A DNA stretch of 64,000 nucleotides from Bin87 sp965261195 (GTDB taxonomy: Bacteria > Chloroflexota > Dehalococcoidia > Lucifugimonadales > UBA3495). The notes under the pieces were generated by a model. The model was not told the DNA's origin, did no database searches, and worked only from the letters and a program-made list of their open reading frames with translations. Each line of letters begins with the position of its first letter. The first letter of the stretch is position 1. Location: the NCBI GenBank assembly GCA_965261195.1, contig OZ253455.1, positions 1,674,001 through 1,738,000 on the forward strand, given 5' to 3'. Of this stretch, positions 58,829 to 64,000 are shown one piece after another. The position numbers and the translations under genes were made by a program.

Positions 58829-59733
58829 TTACGCCGCCGTTGTGAGTGGCAACTGCCGGCCCTCCGGCCCGCTGGGTTCGGACTGTCGACAATGCGGCGA
58901 AGGGCCTCGTCGAGTGTGTTTCGTGCCGACAAACCAAGCCACCAGGCTGAACCGCCCGGCGAACATAGTCGCCAACTTGCAGTACCGGGTGGCGATGCCC
59001 CGGAACTGTTTGGCGTCCGCGAAGGCATTTTCCACCAGCTGCCGGCCCTGATAGGACTGGACATCGTAATAGGCTGGTTGCCGGCGGTTTGATTTTGGCG
59101 GAATGGTGGTTATAATGCCGGCAGAAGCCAGTAGAGTGCGGACGGCATTGCTGTCAAAAGCCTTGTCGCCCAGCAGTTCGCTGTTTTCTGGGATAGGGAC
59201 GCCGTTGAGGAGAGTCGGCAACTCCAATACCTCGGCGGCGTTTCCCGGTTTCAGTTTGAACCTGACGAACCGACCGGCGCGGTCGGTCAGTGCCATTACT
59301 TTGGTAGTCAGCCCACCTCGACTGCGGCCAATTGCTTGAACAATTTGGGATTCATCGGGTGGGCGGCCTCTTGTGGGGCGCCTGCCCCGTGCTGGTGAAC
59401 TTTGACAAAGGCGCCGTCCACCATTATGACTGCCCAGTTGAGCATGTCGGCCAGAGACGAGAAAACGGCTTCAAAGACGCCGATTTTGACCCAGCGGTTG
59501 AAACGCTGGTACACGGTGCCCCACTTACCGAATTGCGGAGGGAGGTCGCGCCAGGGTGCGCCGGTGCGGGCAATCCAGAGGATGCCTTCAATAGTGGTAC
59601 GATGGCTCTGCGCGTAGGGGCGACCGTTATGGCCGCTTTCGCTCGGCAGGAGTGGGGCGATGCGTTTCCATTGCCGATTTGATAACCTCCTACGTGCCAT
59701 TTTCCATACTCCAGGTGCGGTTTTTGCAAGCAC
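58829..59733 (-). CDS. IS5-family transposase in two overlapping frames
   Basis: The first frame (59308-59733) gives the N-terminal part (RRRLSNRQWKRIAPLLPS, WIARTGAPWRDLPPQFGKW, WAVIMVDGAFVKVHQHG), and the second (from about 59350 to 58829) gives QAIGRSRGGLTTKVMALTD, then GDKAFDSNAVR and the C-terminal ENAFADAKQFRGIATRY. The two are related by a -1 shift, as in IS427-type elements that use programmed frameshifting; no perfect slippery heptamer is seen. The C-terminus runs longer than usual (about 30 residues), as if the normal end had been lost. Confidence 0.8.
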
Positions 59734-59820
59734 CTTTACCAGTAGAAATATAGTATATAAGTTCTAGAATGTCAATTTAAGTGGAGTTATCAATCTACCA
59801 GAGTTTGTAAACAAGCCCTA

Positions 59821-61043
59821 GTACTCAATCAATGTTGGAATTGAAGGGATAGAGGCGATGCAATTTGGTTCTGGCGTCCTGGGTGTTGAACCGCCAGTTG
59901 ATGGTGGCCTTGGAGGCGTTGCGCTGGACCTCATAGGCGTTGATGGCTCGCTGCAGGGCAGTCTCGTCGGGATTACGCCCCTGGAGACAGGCCCGGGTCA
60001 ACACGCTGAACTCGATCTCCGCCATGTTCAGCCAACTGGCGTGCTGGGGCGTGTGGTGAAATTCCAGCCGCCTGACGATGCGCCGAGCTTCGGCGGCGGG
60101 GAAGGTCTCGTAGAGGGAGGCCATACGATGGGTATTCAGATTGTCCAGCGCCACTCGGACCACCGGAGCATCTGGGTAGGCCTCATCCACCAGCCACCGC
60201 ATCTGGTGGGCAAAGTCTGCCATGGTGCGTCGCTCGGTGATCGCCACGTGTCGCCAGCCGGCCAGGGGCTCGCAAGTCAGGAAGCTGTTGCGCGTACCGG
60301 CGCGGCGATACTCGTAATCCTGACGCCGCGGTGGTCCCGGCTGCACCGGAATGGGCGGCCTGGTGTCGGCCAGCAACTGAGTGGAAGTCTCATCAAAGCA
60401 GACCACCGGCCGGTCCGGGTCGTAGGGCTCAGCATACAAGTCCAGCACGTCCTCCATCGCCGCCACGAATTCACCCCCTACCTTGGGGATACACCACTGC
60501 TGCTTCCGCCACGGCTGGAGGACGTTTTTTTGAGCCTCAACCGCACCGTCTCATGGGACAGGGACTCCACCAACCCCAACTCCACCACTCGGTCGGCCAA
60601 AAGATGCAGGGTCCAGTAGTCGTGGCCATCGGGCGCTGGGCTGCACGCCAGGGCGATCAGGTGGGCTTCCCCCTTGTCATCAAGCTTCCGGTATCGGTTG
60701 GCCTGGACCCGGTCCTGCAACACGCCATCTAAACCTTCCTCAGCGTACCGCCGTTTGGCGCGGTACACCGTACCCTTGGAGATGTCCAAAGCGGCCGCCA
60801 CCTGTGGTGCGGTCCATCCCTCATCTACTTTCAGCAGGGTGCGCGCTCGGGCGATGATACGCGCCGAACTTTTGCCGCTGCGAATCAGCTGGCTCAGTCG
60901 CTCGCGTTCCTCCGGCGTCAACTGTACCGCGTATTGCTCTAAGGCCATGATTACTACACCTTCACACCACTCTATTTTGCAGTCAGCGTAGCACTTGGAA
61001 GCCTTTCACTAAAACTACCTACAATCCTGATTTGAACCAGTAC
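59821..61043 (-). mobile_element. IS630-family insertion sequence, copy 1
   Basis: 1223 bp, with GTACT-type ends, flanked by TA on both sides (59819-59820 and 61044-61045), the target duplication of IS630/Tc1 elements. It abuts the IS5-type right end, where that CTAG flank supplied the TA. Confidence 0.85.
59825..60948 (-). CDS. IS630-family transposase, two frames joined by a -1 shift at A7
   Basis: The first frame (60948 down to 60478) encodes the helix-turn-helix part (LSQLIRSGKSSARIIARAR, APQVAAALDISKGTVYRAKRRY). After LKK the frame shifts by -1 at AAAAAAA (plus-strand T7 at 60525-60531), continuing as NVLQPWRKQQWCIPKVGGEF into the DDE domain (PVVCFDETSTQLL, VALDNLNTH, HHTPQHASWLNMAEIEFS). 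The second element carries the same A7 at the same place, so this looks like a conserved programmed shift. Confidence 0.85.
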
Positions 61044-61045
61044 TA

Positions 61046-62253
61046 GTACCGTTTCAATCTGGTTTTGTAGGGTAGACATGTTGGAGCTTACTACGAGCAT
61101 CTTGGGTGGTAAACCGCCAGTCTATGACTGATTTTGCGGCGTTGCGCTCGCGTTCGAGCGCCGCAACCTCTCGTCGCAGCTCCGGCTCAGCGCTGATGCG
61201 GCGGTTCAGACACCCTCTGCTGAAGACGCTCAACTCGATCTCAGCCATGTTCAGCCAGCTGCCATGCGTGGGAGTGTAATGAAACTCCAGCCGTTGCGCG
61301 ATGCGCCGAGCTTCGCACGGCTCAAATGCTTCGTAGAGCGAGCCGAGCTGGTGGGTGTTGAGGTTGTCCAGTACCAGCCTGACCACCTCGGCATCAGGGT
61401 AGGCCTCGTCCACCAGCCACCGCATCCGGTGGGCGAAATCCACGGCAGTGCGGCGCCCGGTCACGGCGATATGTCTCCACCCGCCCTGCGGCTCGCAGAG
61501 CATGAACCGGTTGCGGGTCCCGTTCCGCTGGTACTCAGTGTCATAGCGTGCCACCCGTCCCGGGGCAGCCGCCAGGGGCGGACGCACCTCCCCGGTCAAT
61601 TGCCGGGAGGTCTCGTCGAAACACACTACCGGACGCTCCGGATGGTACGCCTGGTGGTACAGGTCCAGCACATCCTCCATCCGCGCCACGAACTCCCCGC
61701 TCACCTTGGGGATACACCACTCCTTCTTCTTCCACGGCTTGAGTTCGTTTTTTTGAGCAGCTGGCGCACCGTCTCCAGGGAGATGCTCTCGGCAAACTCC
61801 AACTCCACCACCTTGCCCGCCAGCAACTGGAGCGTCCAGTGCGTGTGTCCAGCGGGCGCTGTGCTGCACGCAAAGGCGATCAGGTGCGCTTCCTGCCGGC
61901 CGTCCAGCTTGCGCTCCCGGCCCGGCCACGGTCGGTCATTGATGGCGGCCTCAAGTCCTTCCTCCACGTACCGCTTCCGCGATCTGGCGACCGTGGCGGC
62001 GTTGACCAACAGCACATCGGCTATCTCACGGTCCCGAAGCCCTTGGTCAGCTTTGAGCAGCGACAGCGCCCGCTTGACGGTGCGCACTGACGCCTTGCCT
62101 CGCTGGGAAACCGCATTGAGACGGGAACGTTCGGCCTCGGTCAGCGCGACTTTATACTTGATGGCAGCCATGGCTGGGCACCTCCTCGCAGAAAGATCAT
62201 GCTCCAGTATGGCTGCCTTCTAATATTATTACAAATCTATCTGGGAACGGTAC
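61046..62253 (-). mobile_element. IS630-family insertion sequence, copy 2 (different subfamily)
   Basis: 1208 bp with GTACCGTT ends, flanked by TA (61044-61045, shared with copy 1, and 62254-62255). It abuts copy 1 with nothing between but that TA. The right end interrupts the gene remnant at 62256. Confidence 0.85.
61054..62171 (-). CDS. IS630-family transposase (copy 2), two frames joined by a -1 shift at A7
   Basis: The first frame (62171 down to 61701) has the HTH part (LNAVSQRGKASVRTVKRAL, EIADVLLVNAATVARSRKRY). After LLKK the frame shifts by -1 at AAAAAAA (T7 at 61748-61754), giving NELKPWKKKEWCIPKVSGEF and the DDE domain (PVVCFDETSRQL, LVLDNLNTH, HYTPTHGSWLNMAEIELS). It differs from copy 1 throughout and belongs to another subfamily, yet has the same frameshift arrangement. 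Confidence 0.85.
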
Positions 62254-62255
62254 TA

Positions 62256-62492
62256 GTTGGGCTACGCAGGAACGGGGCGAAATACGTAGTCGCTACATAT
62301 CATGGGGAAACCAAAGAGGTCTATGAAATAGAAGAATGGTATGAGGACACGCAAGAATCGGACAAGACACGCCGCTACGCATTCAACGGAAAGGTTGCCC
62401 CGGAACCAATCCGTAGCCTATTGAAGGATAAATCCATTGCCCATTTACAAAAAAGAGGAGCTGCCTATCCCATCAAATACCTCAACTGCTGA
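62256..62492 (+). pseudogene. C-terminal remnant of a gene cut by the IS630 element
   Basis: About 78 codons read as genuine coding sequence (LRRNGAKYVVATYHGETKEV, EEWYED, RRYAFNGKVAPEPIRSLLKDKSIAHL, RGAAYPIKYLNC) to a stop at 62490-62492. The first codons in the open frame come from IS630 copy 2. The N-terminal part of this gene is not found on the other side of the IS cluster, so DNA was lost there. No family recognised. Confidence 0.55.
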
Positions 62493-62527
62493 CGCGCGCA
62501 ACGGCTCCATCCCCCAATATCCCATCC

Positions 62528-62547
62528 ATCTTGTCCATCCATGCAAA
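62528..62547. repeat. single arm of the intergenic palindrome seen at 29747-29833
   Basis: ATCTTGTCCATCCATGCAAA matches the right arm of the inverted repeat at 29747-29833 with one mismatch. It provides the ATG at 62541, which argues against that ATG as a real start. Confidence 0.6.
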
Positions 62548-62639
62548 AAAACGTCCCCCCGGTTGCATCGCCCCCCGCTGCGCCATATAATCAGCCGTTG
62601 CCAGCAACCCCCCTAAACACCCGCCCGGAGACCACCCTT

Positions 62640-63302
62640 TTGACCTACCTCGACCTGCATTGCCATTCCGTCGCATCCGACGATTCCCGCGCCACCGTAG
62701 AGCAATACCTCAAGTGGATTAACGTCCTCCGCAAGCGCGGCTTCACCGTTGATGGCATCGTGCTCACCGAGCATCGCCAGTACGATTTCGACGTCGACTA
62801 CTCGCAATTGGCCAACCAGTACGGGGTAATCGTGCTCAAGGGCGCCGAACTGGATACCTGCTTCGGGCATATGCTGGTTTACAACATCACGCCCGGTCTC
62901 GCTAAAGACATCGACTTCGGCAACGTGAAAATGGACGGACGCGAGCTGATCAAGGCCGCCCGGCACCACGGCGGCTATGTCGTGCCGGCCCATCCCGGGC
63001 GCTTCGGCATCGGCCTCGTCGAATACATGGCGAGGGGCGAACAGTTCGACGACGTTTCAATCGTTGAACTCCTCAACGGCGGCAGCAAGCCCGAAGAGAA
63101 CGTGCGCGGCGAGGAACTCTGCCAGCGCACCGGCTACGGCGGCACCGGCGGCAGCGACGCCCACCTCGCCAGCCACATCGGTCGGGTCGTCACCGAGTTC
63201 CAGGCCAACATCTCCACCAGCGAGCAACTCGTGGACGCTCTCATCTCCGGCCAATTCCGCCCCGTCCGCATCGAAGCAACCGCCGCCGCTCCCGTCAGCT
63301 AA
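62640..63302 (+). CDS. PHP domain metal-dependent phosphoesterase
   Basis: 220 residues from TTG 62640, which places the PHP motif LDLHCHS at the N-terminus as in homologues. Further metal-binding motifs are visible: TEHRQYD, KGAELDT, AHPGRF and a C-terminal GSDAH. GGAG stands about 8 bases upstream. ATG 62541 would add 33 Pro-rich residues encoded partly by the dispersed repeat. The substrate is unknown; the family includes histidinol-phosphatase-like and nucleotide-cleaving enzymes. Confidence 0.85.
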   Translation: MTYLDLHCHSVASDDSRATVEQYLKWINVLRKRGFTVDGIVLTEHRQYDFDVDYSQLANQYGVIVLKGAELDTCFGHMLVYNITPGLAKDIDFGNVKMDGRELIKAARHHGGYVVPAHPGRFGIGLVEYMARGEQFDDVSIVELLNGGSKPEENVRGEELCQRTGYGGTGGSDAHLASHIGRVVTEFQANISTSEQLVDALISGQFRPVRIEATAAAPVS

Positions 63303-63324
63303 TCCAGCCCTTTGGAGCCATCTA

Positions 63325-63777
63325 ATGCCTACCCAAATCGACTACGACTACGACCACTCCCTCTACGGCGTTGAGCACGAATCCGGCCCCTTCGACGTCA
63401 CGCCGGAAATCATCGCCACCTATACCCGCAGCGTCGGCGAGGACAACCCCATATTCACCGACGCCGACGCCGCCCGCACCGCCGGCTACGCCAACGTCGT
63501 CGCGCCGCCCACGCTGTGCGCCCTCTTTGAGCGCGGCGAGCTGCCCGACATCAAGCTGCAATTCAAAGGACGCCAGTTCCACGGCGGCCAGCGCGTCGAA
63601 CCCCGTTCCCCCATCGTAGCCGGCGACCGTCTCACTGCCTCCTCTCATCTGAAAGACGTCTACACCAAGACCGGACGTTCCGGCACCATGGTGCACGTCG
63701 TCTGGGAAACCACCTTCCGTAACCAGGACGGCGCCATCGTCGCCGAAGTCCAGCGCTCCCAGGTCGTTCGGGAGTGA
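63325..63777 (+). CDS. MaoC-family dehydratase, N-terminal-type domain
   Basis: 150 residues, hot-dog fold: a FDVTPEIIATYTRSVGEDNPIFTD start and an APPTLCALF strand, typical of the substrate-binding (N-terminal) half of two-part MaoC hydratases. GGAG stands 7 bases before ATG 63325. The next gene is the likely catalytic half, and the two probably form a heterodimer. Confidence 0.82.
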   Translation: MPTQIDYDYDHSLYGVEHESGPFDVTPEIIATYTRSVGEDNPIFTDADAARTAGYANVVAPPTLCALFERGELPDIKLQFKGRQFHGGQRVEPRSPIVAGDRLTASSHLKDVYTKTGRSGTMVHVVWETTFRNQDGAIVAEVQRSQVVRE

Positions 63778-63784
63778 TGCTCTC

Positions 63785-64000
63785 ATGCCTCAACCCGCCA
63801 AACTATATTTCGAAGACACCGAACTCGGCGACGAAATCGGCCCCATCATCCTGTCCGTAACCGACGAACAGGTCATCGACTTCTGCTCCCTGTGGGGCAA
63901 CCCGCACCCCAACCGGTTCACCGATCAGGCCGAAGCCGAACGCATCGGCCTGGCTGGTCCCATCGTCCCCGGCATCATGAGCATGGCCCTCGTTTCCCGG
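63785..64000 (+). CDS. MaoC-family dehydratase, catalytic-type domain, 3' partial
   Basis: The first 72 residues are visible and the gene runs off the window. GDEIGPIILSVTDEQVIDF and LAGPIVPGIMSMALVSR fit MaoC; in place of the usual D-x4-H pattern, the segment WGNPHPNRFTD carries the His. It begins 7 bases after the stop of the previous MaoC-like gene, so the two form a pair. Confidence 0.8.
   Translation, partial: MPQPAKLYFEDTELGDEIGPIILSVTDEQVIDFCSLWGNPHPNRFTDQAEAERIGLAGPIVPGIMSMALVSR

Larger units (their letters stand above)
55905..59818 (-). mobile_element. unit bounded by IS5-type inverted repeats, with passenger genes and a nested IS66
   Basis: GGGCGTGTTTACAAACTCT (55905-55923) and its inverted partner (59800-59818, GGGC T variant) match at 18 of 19 bases and are flanked by TA/CTAG on both sides. 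Inside, on the minus strand, are the IS5 transposase gene (58829-59733), the nested IS66 copy B, a candidate RNA leader, a 31-residue basic peptide gene and a FnIII protein gene. Without the IS66 the unit is about 2.5 kb, more than twice a normal IS5. It could be a passenger-carrying IS or the fusion product of two IS5 copies. Confidence 0.5.

Noticed and set aside
62541..62639. ATG 62541 as the start of the PHP gene
   Set aside because: It lies inside a copy of a dispersed repeat, and the extra 33 residues are Pro-rich and unlike the family. TTG 62640 with GGAG upstream fits better.

Overview
The window is about 60% G+C bacterial chromosome with closely packed genes on both strands. I saw no rRNA, tRNA or CRISPR array. 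Gene content suggests an uncultured Chloroflexota-like heterotroph (Dehalococcoidia/SAR202 type): seven Uma2-family nuclease genes, CaiB/BaiF CoA-transferases, a citrate-lyase-like aldolase, MaoC hydratases, an aldehyde-oxidase-type molybdenum subunit, a B12-dependent acyl-CoA mutase, many toxin-antitoxin and restriction genes, and many insertion sequences. This placement is inferred from gene content and was not tested by phylogeny.

Layout. 0-5.1 kb: the end of a Uma2 gene, a secreted zinc metallopeptidase preceded by a 14-base C tract, ribF and tyrS. 5.1-12.2 kb: tandem Uma2 genes, a single-chain MmeI-like restriction-modification enzyme, a DUF3800 protein, another Uma2 gene, a broken copy of the mutase gene and an unknown two-gene module. 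12.2-13.6 kb: an intact IS66 element with an 8-bp target duplication. 13.7-24 kb: the mutase, two Uma2 genes, an EF-G paralogue, RNase HI, a HEPN pair, a truncated nuclease and small metabolic genes. 24-38.4 kb: molybdenum enzymes and acyl-CoA genes mixed with small repeat-containing membrane proteins. 38.5-47.8 kb: a defence-like island with a one-chain restriction-modification enzyme, a type I R-like nuclease, HicAB, a VapBC-type pair, and one intact plus one broken RelE. 47.9-55.9 kb: a universal stress protein, then the lysine/diaminopimelate genes dapB, asd and dapA, interrupted by a frame-broken IS1380 and by a coiled-coil nuclease, then a NYN-domain protein. 55.9-62.3 kb: a pile of IS5, IS66 and two abutting IS630 elements, enclosing a frame-broken fibronectin-III secreted protein, an unannotated 31-residue arginine-rich peptide gene and a candidate small RNA or attenuator. 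62.3-64 kb: a gene remnant, a PHP-domain protein and two MaoC-type hydratases, the last running off the window.

The housekeeping genes (ribF, tyrS, rnhA, dapA, dapB, asd) mark this as chromosome. The acyl-CoA genes fit breakdown of branched or dicarboxylic acids through CoA esters, but no complete pathway is present. The most interesting signals are the poly-C tract, whose length decides whether a well-started short ORF is fused to the secreted metallopeptidase, and the TA-flanked, IS5-ended unit at 55.9-59.8 kb that appears to carry passenger genes. Several host genes (the SDR gene, the second relE, the FnIII gene) differ from an intact frame by a single base. Each could be real decay or a consensus error.
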